Shown piece after piece: positions 43,079 to 51,824 of a stretch of 64,000 nucleotides of DNA. The stretch lies in NCBI GenBank assembly GCA_002396645.1, contig DGYI01000015.1, positions 62,001-126,000 of the forward strand. The letters run 5' to 3'. The notes under the pieces are model-generated. The model was not told the DNA's origin, did no database searches, and saw nothing but the letters and a program-made list of their open reading frames with translations. The stretch is from Firmicutes bacterium UBA5010. Lineage in GTDB: Bacteria > Bacillota > Clostridia > Tissierellales > Sedimentibacteraceae. The position numbers and the translations under genes are program-made. Every line of letters begins with the position of its first letter. Within the stretch, counting starts at the first letter, position 1.

Positions 43079-43681
43079 CTATTCCTCATCTTCATCTTCT
43101 AGTTCTGTTGTTTTTTCGCTATCTGTTACAATATCATATGAGTTGTTCTCAAATTTGAATTCCTGAGTCTGAGACTCACCTGTCTGTCTTGATTTAGATA
43201 TGTACTGATAAAAACATATGCAGCCGCCCGCAAGTAAAAGCGCTCCCAACAATCTTATCACCAGCTCAAGTGTACCTTTTGAGTTGAATATGCAGAATAT
43301 TGAAAAAATAACTCCTGCAATTGATGCTATAAGTCTTATTTTATCCTCATAATCTCCTGATTTAATCATCTGAAATAATGATATTGCACTAAAATACAAA
43401 ACAGCTATTCCTATAATAAAAATTACTAATTGGGGGAAAATAAAAACTATCACTGCAGCGACTAAGCTCATTATATCAGTGAATTTTTTTAGCTTTCCCG
43501 AATAATGATAGGTCGTTCTTATATTAAATGTAAAAACTATAATTGCGCCTATAGTAGCAAGTCTGATAGCAAAATTGCCGATATAGCCTGCCAGCACTAT
43601 AAATAGCACCCCTGCTATACTTAGTGCTATAGCTAAAGTTTTAAAAGTGCTTGCTCTTAAATTAATATTTGCAAAAAACAT
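43079..43681 (-). CDS. DUF308-like integral membrane protein
   Basis: About 200 residues. Six hydrophobic helices, each about 20 residues (for example TLAIALSIAGVLFIVLAGYI and LIASIAGVIFSIFCIF), occupy 10-165, followed by a hydrophilic acidic tail ending DEDEE. The paired-helix pattern with IVFIFP/ISLFQMIKSGD is like HdeD/DUF308. No enzymatic motif is visible. AAGGAGGG at 7-bp spacing selects the ATG at 43681 over the TTG at 43687. Confidence 0.6.
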   Translation of the reverse strand: MFFANINLRASTFKTLAIALSIAGVLFIVLAGYIGNFAIRLATIGAIIVFTFNIRTTYHYSGKLKKFTDIMSLVAAVIVFIFPQLVIFIIGIAVLYFSAISLFQMIKSGDYEDKIRLIASIAGVIFSIFCIFNSKGTLELVIRLLGALLLAGGCICFYQYISKSRQTGESQTQEFKFENNSYDIVTDSEKTTELEDEDEE

Positions 43682-43823
43682 ATTCAACCCTCCTTATAGT
43701 CTTGAACTTTATAGTCTAGACTTTAATAATATTATACCCACTTTTGTAATGTTTTACAATACAATTTAATTGAGTGAGTTTGAAAAAGAGGAAAGAATAA
43801 AAATTATGGAATGTAAAAAAATA

Positions 43824-43851
43824 TTGCAAAGTTAAACAATAGGTGTATAAT
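43824..43851 (+). promoter_or_regulatory. Promoter of cinA
   Basis: TTGCAA (43824-43829) and TATAAT (43846-43851) are 16 bp apart, upstream of the GGAGG-preceded ATG at 43898. A palindromic AGTCTAGACT (43722-43731) lies between this and the divergent membrane-protein gene. Confidence 0.65.
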
Positions 43852-43897
43852 TTCAGTATAAAGTGCGAAATAACATTTCACACCATGGAGGTAAATT

Positions 43898-45133
43898 ATG
43901 AATTGTGAAGTTTTATGTATCGGTACGGAGCTTTTGCACGGTGATATTATAAATAGCAATGCCGCTTATATTTCTAAAAATCTGGCTAAAATAGGAATCG
44001 ATGTTCACTATCATTCTGTTGTAGGGGATAATCCGGGGCGTATGAAGGATGCTTTCAACTTAGCTTTTTCAAGGGCCGATGTTGTCATATGCACAGGCGG
44101 ACTCGGTCCGACAAAGGATGATATAACCAAGGAGATTTTAGCTGAATATTTTAATCTGCCTATGGAATTTGACGAAAAGAGTTTAGAGCATCTGAAAATG
44201 ATGTACAGCAGATTCAGAAGGGAAATGCCTGAAAACAATTTAAGACAGACATATTTTCCTAAGGGCAGTATAGTCCTGACTAATAATAACGGTACGGCAA
44301 ATGCTTGTATACTTGATGTTTCGGATAAAAAAAAGATAGGAATTTTACTGCCAGGCCCTCCTAAAGAAATGATGCCTCTTATAGATGAAGAAGTTATACC
44401 TTATTTATCTAAGTTTTCACATGAGATAGTTGTGGGATATAAGGTAGCAGTTATGGGGGTTGGGGAGTCCATGGCAGAAACTATGATAATGGATATAATA
44501 GATGGTCAGACTAATCCTACTATTGCTCCTTATGCAGGTGATGGAAAAATGGTATTCAGGGTTACTGCAAAGGCTGAAAATAAAGAAAAAGCCGACGAAC
44601 TTATAAAGCCAATCATTGATGAACTTTTAAGAAGGTTCGGTGAGAATGCTTTTGTTCTTGAAACGGATAAAATTGAGGATGTTACTTTTAAAAAATTAGT
44701 GGAAAGCGGCTTGACTATAGCAACCGCCGAATCCTGTACAGGCGGGCTTATAGCCTCAAAGCTTGTCAGTTATCCAGGCATATCATCTGTATTTAAGGAA
44801 GGTTTTGTAACGTATTCTAATGAAGCAAAGATCAGAACTCTTGGTGTTAAGAAAGAAACTATAGACAGATACTCAGAAGTAAGCGAAGAGGTTGTTAAGG
44901 AAATGGCAGAGGGAGCGTGCAGGGTATCGGGAGCAGATATAGGGGTTGCGACAACAGGTATAGCCGGTCCTTCAGGATCTACCCCTGATAAGCCCGTGGG
45001 TCTTGTATATATTTGTGTCTATTATAAAGGTAATTACAATGTTTTAAAAACTATTCACAATGGAAGCAGAGATATAGTAAGAGAAAGAGCCAGCATAAAT
45101 GCTATAGAGATGGTAAGGAAGAGTATATTGTAG
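43898..45133 (+). CDS. cinA: CinA: nicotinamide-nucleotide amidase / competence-damage protein
   Basis: A 411-residue protein. The N-terminal MoaB/MoeA-like COG1058 domain (1-170; IGTELLHGDIINSNAAYISK, VVICTGGLGPTKDDITKE, LLPGPPKEM) is followed by the PncC amidase domain (from about 250; TIATAESCTGGLIASKLVS, VATTGIAGPSGSTPDKPVG). CinA hydrolyses NMN and ADP-ribose in NAD recycling. Length and both domains match the full-length type. GGAGG lies 7 bp before the ATG. A terminator follows. Confidence 0.93.
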   Translation: MNCEVLCIGTELLHGDIINSNAAYISKNLAKIGIDVHYHSVVGDNPGRMKDAFNLAFSRADVVICTGGLGPTKDDITKEILAEYFNLPMEFDEKSLEHLKMMYSRFRREMPENNLRQTYFPKGSIVLTNNNGTANACILDVSDKKKIGILLPGPPKEMMPLIDEEVIPYLSKFSHEIVVGYKVAVMGVGESMAETMIMDIIDGQTNPTIAPYAGDGKMVFRVTAKAENKEKADELIKPIIDELLRRFGENAFVLETDKIEDVTFKKLVESGLTIATAESCTGGLIASKLVSYPGISSVFKEGFVTYSNEAKIRTLGVKKETIDRYSEVSEEVVKEMAEGACRVSGADIGVATTGIAGPSGSTPDKPVGLVYICVYYKGNYNVLKTIHNGSRDIVRERASINAIEMVRKSIL

Positions 45134-45152
45134 TTTATATTTTATATATTTT

Positions 45153-45182
45153 AATGGGCAAATTTTAATTAATTTGCCCATT
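45153..45182. terminator. Bidirectional terminator between cinA and the DUF4143 ATPase gene
   Basis: AATGGGCAAATT (45153-45164) and AATTTGCCCATT (45171-45182) are exact complements with a 6-nt loop. T-rich flanks follow on both sides. Confidence 0.8.
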
Positions 45183-45248
45183 TATATTTATTTAAATAAT
45201 TTATATATCAATTTTATTTCTTAATAAAATATATGACTTATAATAATT

Positions 45249-46448
45249 TTAATCTTCTAAAAGAAAATCCAAAATATTTTGAAACTTGATTCCATTTCTG
45301 TCCAGTATATAGCTTCTGTCCATAGACAGTATTATTTTCTCGTAATTGTCGTTAATTGCTTCAAGTGACCTGCATTCTCTATTTAGAATATCTTCATTGG
45401 ATATTATTTGAGTAACTTGATAGTATTTTTTGCAGTTTGCTTTAGTTACTACGAAGTGTATCTCATAATCCTTGTATTTCCCGATACATACCTCATATCC
45501 TTTTCGCAAAAGCTCTAAATAAACAATATTTTCTAAAATATGTCCTCTGTCAACATTTCTATATCCCAATACTGCGTTTCGAATACCCATATCTACAGCA
45601 TAATATTTCTCCATAGTTTTAAGATAGTTTTTACCCTTTAAATCATATCTTCTTACAGGATATAATATATATGCATTTTCTAACATTTTTAAATAATTTA
45701 AAACTGTGATGTGAGTCGTCTTTTTCCCATCTCTTGATATATAATCACTGATTCTTTTTCCTGAGATAATATTTCCTATATTATCTAGTGCAAGTCTCAC
45801 AATATTTTCCATTAAAACAATATCGTTAATTTTATTTCTCTCTATTACATCTTTTATAAGAACAGTGTTATATACGCCGATAAGTAGATTGTTAAAAATT
45901 AAGTCGTTTTTTTTGTGTTCAAATAATATAGGCAAAGAGCCATATTTTAAATATTCTTCAAATTTCTCATCTATGCTTTTTTTATTTTCTGCGTCAAAAA
46001 TTAAATATTCCTTAAATGATAAAGGGAGCATCTTTATTTCAACATATCTTCCAGATAATAAGGTTGATAATTCTGATGAAAGTAAGTAGGCATTTGAACC
46101 GGTAATATATATATCAACATCAAAATCAACAGCTAAGGAATTGACTGTTTTTTCCCAAGCATCTACCTGCTGTATTTCATCCAAAAGTATATAATGCTTT
46201 TTATTACTCTTTATTTGCTTGGAAATAAATTTATATAGCTTCATGTATTCTTTATATTCATCATATATCAATGATTCGAAGTTCATATATATTATATGGT
46301 CTTCATTAATATTATTATCCAATAAATGCTGCTTGAACAACCTAAGCAAAGTTGATTTACCGCATCTTCTCATACCAGTAATTACTTTTATTGTCTTTGT
46401 ATCTTTATAATTCAACAATTGAAGTAAGTATTTTTCTCTATTTATCAA
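45249..46448 (-). CDS. AAA ATPase with C-terminal DUF4143 domain
   Basis: A 399-residue protein: AAA_14-type ATPase domain (1-160; VITGMRRCGKSTLLRLFK Walker A, HYILLDEIQQVDAWE Walker B, DIYITGSNAYLLSSELSTLLSGR sensor region), then winged-helix and DUF4143 (about 200-390). In the C-terminal nuclease-like part the usual E-x-D-F is YEIHFVVTKANCKKYYQV, where histidine replaces the aspartate, so nuclease activity is doubtful. Such ATPases are scattered and often mobile or toxin-antitoxin-like; function is unknown. Confidence 0.8.
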   Translation of the reverse strand: MINREKYLLQLLNYKDTKTIKVITGMRRCGKSTLLRLFKQHLLDNNINEDHIIYMNFESLIYDEYKEYMKLYKFISKQIKSNKKHYILLDEIQQVDAWEKTVNSLAVDFDVDIYITGSNAYLLSSELSTLLSGRYVEIKMLPLSFKEYLIFDAENKKSIDEKFEEYLKYGSLPILFEHKKNDLIFNNLLIGVYNTVLIKDVIERNKINDIVLMENIVRLALDNIGNIISGKRISDYISRDGKKTTHITVLNYLKMLENAYILYPVRRYDLKGKNYLKTMEKYYAVDMGIRNAVLGYRNVDRGHILENIVYLELLRKGYEVCIGKYKDYEIHFVVTKANCKKYYQVTQIISNEDILNRECRSLEAINDNYEKIILSMDRSYILDRNGIKFQNILDFLLED

Positions 46449-46662
46449 ATTTATTCACCACCCTATATATAATCTATCATAAATCTTGAGGTTCTGTCAA
46501 TAAATGTTTATACAAAAACATATTTTATTTATTTTATATGTTTATGTTTTCACGAAATTATTTTTGTCATTTCTTTGTAAAATTATTTACATAAAAACAT
46601 TTTATCCCTTTAATTTTTTTATATTCATTTACTATTGTTGTAATAATTGCCTTAGTTATAAA

Positions 46663-46717
46663 AAACTAAAGGACATAGGGTGTTTCCGAAAGGTACTTCC
46701 CATATGTCCTTTAGTTT
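46663..46717 (-). terminator. Terminator of the kam operon
   Basis: AAACTAAAGGACATA plus GGG (46663-46680) pairs with CCC plus TATGTCCTTTAGTTT (46699-46717) around an 18-nt loop, with one bulge. On the minus strand it ends in GTTTTTTAT, 65 bp after the kamE stop. The surrounding 333-bp gap (46449-46781) contains nothing else recognisable. Confidence 0.85.
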
Positions 46718-46781
46718 GCTGTTATTATATTGGCTCGGTATTGTTAGCCTTTTATATCAAAATATCAATTTTAGGTAATGT

Positions 46782-47543
46782 TTAAACTAAATTTCTCTCT
46801 GTTATTTGTTTTACTACGAATGATGCAACGTGGTTTGCAAAGCTGCCTGTACCAAAGCCTGCATCATAGCCCAGCTCCTGTGCCAGCTCATGAGATACTC
46901 TCGGTCCTCCGCAAACAAGGACTATTTTATCTCTTAGTCCTTCTGCTTCAAGTATTTCTACCAATTGAGTAAGGTTTGGAATGTGAACATCTTTTTGAGT
47001 TACTACCTGTGATACAAGGATTGCATCTGCTTTTGCTTCTATAGCTTTTGCTACAAGTTCTTCATTTGGAACCTGACTTCCCATATTTATAGCTTCTATT
47101 CCTTTGTATCTTTCAAGTCCGTAGTGTCCGTCAAAGCCTTTCATGTTCATTATAGCGTCTATACCAACTGTATGTGCGTCAGTACCTGTACAGGCTCCGA
47201 CGATTACCACTGTTCTTTTGATGTTTTCTTCTATATAATCTTCTACTTCTTCTTTTTCCATGAATTCAACGCTTACTTTCGGAACTTCTATGCTTGTAAA
47301 GTCTACAGTATGTGTACATTTGCCATAAACTATAAAGTATGTGTATCCTATGCCCAAGTCATGTGAATATACAACAGCCGGATCATCAAATCCCATTTTA
47401 GCTGCAAGCTGTCTTGCTGCCTCATCTGCTTCATCACCTGCTTGAACAGGAAGTGTGAAGCTCATTTGTACCATACCATCATTTAATGTATCACCATATG
47501 GTTTTATTTTAGTCAAATCAATATTATTTTTTACTTCACTCAT
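46782..47543 (-). CDS. kamE: Lysine 5,6-aminomutase beta subunit
   Basis: A 253-residue adenosylcobalamin- and PLP-binding subunit that with KamD moves the terminal amino group of beta-lysine (or D-lysine) from C6 to C5. TVVIVGACTGTDAHTVGIDAI contains the base-off B12 motif D-x-H-x-x-G with His124. Lys135 in NMKGFDGH lies 11 residues later, the same spacing as the cobalt-ligand His and PLP-Lys of the Acetoanaerobium enzyme. IVLVCGGPRVSHELAQELGYDAGFG completes the B12 fold. It overlaps the kamD stop by one base and is the last gene of the operon. Confidence 0.93.
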   Translation of the reverse strand: MSEVKNNIDLTKIKPYGDTLNDGMVQMSFTLPVQAGDEADEAARQLAAKMGFDDPAVVYSHDLGIGYTYFIVYGKCTHTVDFTSIEVPKVSVEFMEKEEVEDYIEENIKRTVVIVGACTGTDAHTVGIDAIMNMKGFDGHYGLERYKGIEAINMGSQVPNEELVAKAIEAKADAILVSQVVTQKDVHIPNLTQLVEILEAEGLRDKIVLVCGGPRVSHELAQELGYDAGFGTGSFANHVASFVVKQITERNLV

Positions 47544-49099
47544 TATCTGTCACCTCCAAGCATTAATTTAATAAATGGATTGAAATACTTGTCATCTTTT
47601 TCGGTTACTCCTGACAGACCTTTACCGCCTGTAAATGCTCTTTTTACTCCGCCGAATTTACCTTGTTCTATAGTGCTGAACATTCCTTCGACTTCTATAT
47701 CTTTTAGTAAAGCTTCTGCTTTTTCCACAACCATTTGAGCTCTTTTTTGAATTATACCGCCTTCTTTGTATTCAATTTCTCCGCCTATATCTTTAGCATT
47801 ATTGAAAATGTATTTAGCGTTTTCTATTGAAAGGTATCTGTCATGCAAGTGAGGTGTGTGTATAGCCTCAGTCGGCATTCCCAAAAGCTGTAAGCCTTGG
47901 TTAGTCCAGATTGATATCATGTTGAATAAGGCATCTTGTAGATGTCCTCTGAATATATTTCCTGTCATGAATTTTGTAGGAGGCATATATTTAAGCGGAG
48001 CATTCGGGAAAATTTCTCTTGCCATTTGTGCCTGAGCTAATTCGAATAAGAAGCCGTTTTCTAATTTCGGATCCATTTCAAATGCGTGTCCAAGGCCCAT
48101 TTGTTCTTCCGGTATACCTGCAATTAATGCAAACTGTTCATTTAAGAATTGCGAAGCAAGAACAGTATGTGCTTCTTCATATGCATCTGCAGTTGTGAGG
48201 TAGTTATCTTCACCGGTATTTATTATAATTCCTGCAAATCCGTTTATAATTCTTGAGAAATATTGGTCTACAAATGTTCTTTGCATATTTATATCTCTGA
48301 AAAGTATACCGTAGATTGCATCGTTAAGCATAACATCCAGTCTCTCAAGTGCTCCCATTGCGGCTATTTCAGGCATACATAATCCTGAACAGTAATTACA
48401 TAATCTGATATATCTTCCTACTTCTTTACCTACTTCATCAAGAGCTCTTCTCATTATTCTGAAGTTTTCCTGTGTAGCATATGTTCCTCCAAAGCCTTCT
48501 GTTGTAGCTCCGAACGGAACATAGTCAAGTAAGCTTTGTGCTGTTGTTCTGATAACAGCTATGATATCTGCTCCCTGTCTTGCGGCAGCCTGAGCCTGTA
48601 TAACGTCTTCATAAATATTTCCTGTCGCAACTATAACATACAGATAAGGCTTTCTGCCTTCACCTATTGTGCTTAAGAAGTTTTCTCTGTCTTTTCTGTT
48701 GTTTGCTATTCTTTCTACTGTTTTCTTAGCTATTGTTTCCACAGCTTCAAATATTTTATCGTCTGAAGCTATAGACAGCTTTGTAATATCTATTTCACCC
48801 AAGCTTACTTTTACAGCAATTTCCTGTGGTGTCAACCCTGTTTGAGCTATCGCATTTCCCATCCAGAAAGCAGCACCTCTTCCCAGGCCTCCGCCCTCAA
48901 CAATATTATCTACAACTACATTCGGAAGCGGAACGTCAACCTCATCAACTCCGTCTACTCCGAGCAGTCTTAAAATTGTTCTTTCAACTGTTACAGTAGT
49001 ATGTTTGTCTATAAATAGCTGTACATTTTCCGCTATGTTAGCTGCGGCACTTCTTGCGCTGTCTATTACCTGCGGATCAAGATTTAATTTGCTTTGCAT
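47543..49099 (-). CDS. kamD: Lysine 5,6-aminomutase alpha subunit
   Basis: A 518-residue TIM-barrel subunit. NLDPQVIDSARSAAANIAEN at the start, then DGVDEVDVPLPNVVVDNIVEGGGLGRGAAFWMG, PYLYVIVATGNIYEDVIQAQAAARQGADIIAVIRTTAQSLLDYVPFG and CNYCSGLCMPEIAAMGALERLD match KamD. It works with KamE as an alpha2beta2 enzyme using AdoCbl and PLP. The start at 49099 follows GGAGG. There is an 89-bp gap to kamC with no hairpin, the largest inside the operon from kamA to kamE. Confidence 0.93.
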   Translation of the reverse strand: MQSKLNLDPQVIDSARSAAANIAENVQLFIDKHTTVTVERTILRLLGVDGVDEVDVPLPNVVVDNIVEGGGLGRGAAFWMGNAIAQTGLTPQEIAVKVSLGEIDITKLSIASDDKIFEAVETIAKKTVERIANNRKDRENFLSTIGEGRKPYLYVIVATGNIYEDVIQAQAAARQGADIIAVIRTTAQSLLDYVPFGATTEGFGGTYATQENFRIMRRALDEVGKEVGRYIRLCNYCSGLCMPEIAAMGALERLDVMLNDAIYGILFRDINMQRTFVDQYFSRIINGFAGIIINTGEDNYLTTADAYEEAHTVLASQFLNEQFALIAGIPEEQMGLGHAFEMDPKLENGFLFELAQAQMAREIFPNAPLKYMPPTKFMTGNIFRGHLQDALFNMISIWTNQGLQLLGMPTEAIHTPHLHDRYLSIENAKYIFNNAKDIGGEIEYKEGGIIQKRAQMVVEKAEALLKDIEVEGMFSTIEQGKFGGVKRAFTGGKGLSGVTEKDDKYFNPFIKLMLGGDR

Positions 49100-49188
49100 G
49101 TTTATATTACCTCCCTATTCCTTTTCTAAATGTTATCAAATATTGGAACTTTGATCTCAGTATTTGTATAGTGTGATGTAACACACTC

Positions 49189-50784
49189 TTATTCTATTAA
49201 ACGTGTTGCTTGCTCTATAATTTCCTGTGGTATACCTGCCATTTTTGCTATACTTATAGCATCTTTAGGCGTAAAATTTTGATCTTTTACTTCAATCAAA
49301 GTGTAATCCATATATCTTGAAATTTCTTCTATACAAGAAAAACCTGTTAAATCGTCGGGCAGCTTCAATCCCAGAACCTGAAAATTTTGTATATCCTTAT
49401 CCTGAGCGATATTATCATAGTGAGTTGTCAGTATCGACATGGAATTGCTGTTTTTAAGATACTCAACTACTGCCTTTGTTATGGCAAAGCCCTCTTTCGG
49501 ATTTGTACCTCCTGCAAGTTCATCAATTAATATTAAACTTCTTTCACCGGCATTTTCCAAGGCTTCTTTTAGATTTACTATCTCAGCCCCAAATGTGCTT
49601 AATCCTTTTTCTATTGATTGATCGTCCCCGACAGATATGTGTATATGACTAAATAAACATATCTTAGCACTTTCACAAGGCACAAACATACCATAGGCTG
49701 CAGCCGAAATGATTTGCCCTATCATTCTTAGGCTGACTGTCTTTCCTCCCATATTGGCACCGGTTATACAGATAACTTTTTTATTTAAGTTCACGGATAT
49801 TGAAGTATATTTTTTCTTTTTTTGCTTTAATGTATCTTCAAGTTTTAAATTTCTGCCGTTTTTTATATCAATTAAAAGCTCTTGTGTTATTTCGGGTTTA
49901 ATTAAATTTGCTTTTTGAGCAAAATTCGCTTTTGCTATAAGATAATCGATTCTGCCTATTTTTTCTGTATTTTCTGTGATTTTATCATACGACTCTGCTA
50001 TTTGTTCAGTTAAATATCTTCTGACATTTTGCTCTTCTTCGTCCTCTCGGAATTTTAAATCCTCAAGTTCTTTTTCCAGTTCATCCAGAGCATAATTATT
50101 TTTTAGCTTATATATAACGCTCAGATAATTTTCTCCGGATATCCTTAAATTTTCCTCTTGGTTAAGCTCTCTTATCTTCTCTGCAAGATTTTTATTAACT
50201 GTTACTTCTTCTCTAAGATTTAACTTGATATTATATTTTTGCTCGAGCTCATTAATCAAACCTTTTTTAATCTGCTTTATTTTAACTTCAACAGATTTTT
50301 TTTCATCTCTTATTTTTTTAAGATCTTCCGAATATTCGGCATATATATAGAATGTCATCATTTTTTGATCAGTAGGATCTAACAGTCTATACAGCTTGGG
50401 TAATGATTTGATGTCTAAATCTTTATATTTGGATATTAAAGTGCCTCTTAAACTTTTTTCCAATTTTTCAATATAAACTAAAAGCTTTTTTACTTCAAAA
50501 AGCTCAACCTCATCTAAAACAACATTACTTTTTGCCCTTTGCAATGTTTCTCCGATGTATCTTATTTGCTTAAGTATGTCTATAATCTCTCTTCTTTTGT
50601 CAGTGTTCAAAAAAACTTCAATCTTATCAAGCTCGATTTTCAGCTCTTCCTCTTGCCCGTGCAGGAAGGGCTTTGCATCTTTTTTAGAGTTTGCTCCATA
50701 CTTTGTTATAGGTTTGACTTCATCAAATATAAAGTCAAAGTTTATATTTTTTTTACAGCTTTCTGTCATAAATTCTTTCAACAA
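49189..50784 (-). CDS. kamC: KamC, MutS-like ATPase of the lysine fermentation operon
   Basis: A 531-residue ABC-type ATPase related to the MutS C-terminal half. Long coiled-coil lever regions (about 55-300) precede VICITGANMGGKTVSLRMIG (Walker A) and SLILIDELAGGTNPKEGFAI (Walker B plus following signature). The mismatch-binding N-terminal domain of true MutS is missing. Its constant linkage to kamB and kamDE suggests a role in maintaining or reactivating the B12 mutase rather than DNA repair (inference). It overlaps kamB by 7 bp. Confidence 0.85.
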   Translation of the reverse strand: MLKEFMTESCKKNINFDFIFDEVKPITKYGANSKKDAKPFLHGQEEELKIELDKIEVFLNTDKRREIIDILKQIRYIGETLQRAKSNVVLDEVELFEVKKLLVYIEKLEKSLRGTLISKYKDLDIKSLPKLYRLLDPTDQKMMTFYIYAEYSEDLKKIRDEKKSVEVKIKQIKKGLINELEQKYNIKLNLREEVTVNKNLAEKIRELNQEENLRISGENYLSVIYKLKNNYALDELEKELEDLKFREDEEEQNVRRYLTEQIAESYDKITENTEKIGRIDYLIAKANFAQKANLIKPEITQELLIDIKNGRNLKLEDTLKQKKKKYTSISVNLNKKVICITGANMGGKTVSLRMIGQIISAAAYGMFVPCESAKICLFSHIHISVGDDQSIEKGLSTFGAEIVNLKEALENAGERSLILIDELAGGTNPKEGFAITKAVVEYLKNSNSMSILTTHYDNIAQDKDIQNFQVLGLKLPDDLTGFSCIEEISRYMDYTLIEVKDQNFTPKDAISIAKMAGIPQEIIEQATRLIE

Positions 50785-51803
50785 ATCTCACCACCTGCCA
50801 CTACATCTATTATGTTTAATCCTTTTATATAGTAATTCATTTTTTCGCAAAATTCTGCACTGTCAAAATAATATCCTTCGGGAGACACAGGGTTTAGTGT
50901 TAATGCAATAATACTTATTGAATTAAGGGTTTCCATTTTAAGCCCTCTTTTTTTAGCCTCATTCCAAGCACGCGAATCTGCAAAAATTTTAGTTGCATCA
51001 TCTATAACGAGCTTGAATGTTTTAACATGCTTGTTCTGACTAAGTTCATTCAACAGTATTGATGTTATTGCACCTTTAACATATACATACTGTGTTTTTG
51101 AATCTATATGCTCGGATAAGACCTTGCTTGCCGTTATTCCGGTTTCTACATATAAACAGGCTATATCTCCCGTATCATCTATTATACAGGTAGAACAGCC
51201 TTTTATAAGCTTCTCTCTGATATTATCCTGAACTTGCTTTAATTGATAACATTCTATAGTATAAGCAGTTTTTTCTATAACCTTTTTCATATCTCTGCTA
51301 AGAACAGCGCCGGTAGCTATAATACAAGCATCTGTTATAATTGGTGAAGAAGAAGCTTTACGGTCAATCGCTCCGTCTACAAATACAATTTCGGCACCAA
51401 AGTCATGAAGCATGTCTGAAATTATCCTAATATCCTTAGCATTTGTAGGACCTGCTATCTGAATATTGCCGCTATGCTTTACTCTTACTAAGACAACTTC
51501 ACCCATAGGTGTATTAAAATCTGTTGTTTCAAGAATTTCAACCTTTGCTTCCGAAATTAAAAGTGCCTGCTTTGCGGTTGCTACCAAAACGCCTTCTGTT
51601 ACAAAAATAGTAGGTTTCTCGGTATTGGTCACCAAGTCACTGTTTTCTCCGTCTCTGCCTGTAGAGGTTATACCTATAGTTATATTTTCCTCATAGGCCT
51701 TATCTATGAGATAATTAAGCGTAACGGTTTTGCCCGCATTTTTTGCAAGACCGATAATTGAAACCGTCTTATAGTTTTTTTGCATTTGCTTAATTATACT
51801 CAT
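50778..51803 (-). CDS. kamB: KamB, P-loop protein of the lysine fermentation operon
   Basis: A 341-residue protein with an N-terminal P-loop (VSIIGLAKNAGKTVTLNYLID), followed by GITSTGRDGENSD and EIVFVDGAIDRKASSSPI, which may be switch/Walker B elements. It occurs in kam operons beside kamC. Its role is not biochemically defined; a chaperone or reactivase partner for the aminomutase is a reasonable hypothesis. It starts 21 bp after the kamA stop, with a 7-bp overlap into kamC. Confidence 0.82.
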   Translation of the reverse strand: MSIIKQMQKNYKTVSIIGLAKNAGKTVTLNYLIDKAYEENITIGITSTGRDGENSDLVTNTEKPTIFVTEGVLVATAKQALLISEAKVEILETTDFNTPMGEVVLVRVKHSGNIQIAGPTNAKDIRIISDMLHDFGAEIVFVDGAIDRKASSSPIITDACIIATGAVLSRDMKKVIEKTAYTIECYQLKQVQDNIREKLIKGCSTCIIDDTGDIACLYVETGITASKVLSEHIDSKTQYVYVKGAITSILLNELSQNKHVKTFKLVIDDATKIFADSRAWNEAKKRGLKMETLNSISIIALTLNPVSPEGYYFDSAEFCEKMNYYIKGLNIIDVVAGGEIC

Positions 51804-51824
51804 AGCTTTAGCCCCCTGAAATTT

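Noticed and set aside
46504..46785. 93-codon plus-strand frame in the gap after the ATPase gene
   Set aside because: It overlaps the kam terminator and has no RBS or recognisable protein features beyond AT-driven hydrophobicity.
49189..50784. A DNA mismatch-repair MutS gene
   Set aside because: The mismatch-binding N-terminal domain is missing, and the operon context makes it KamC.
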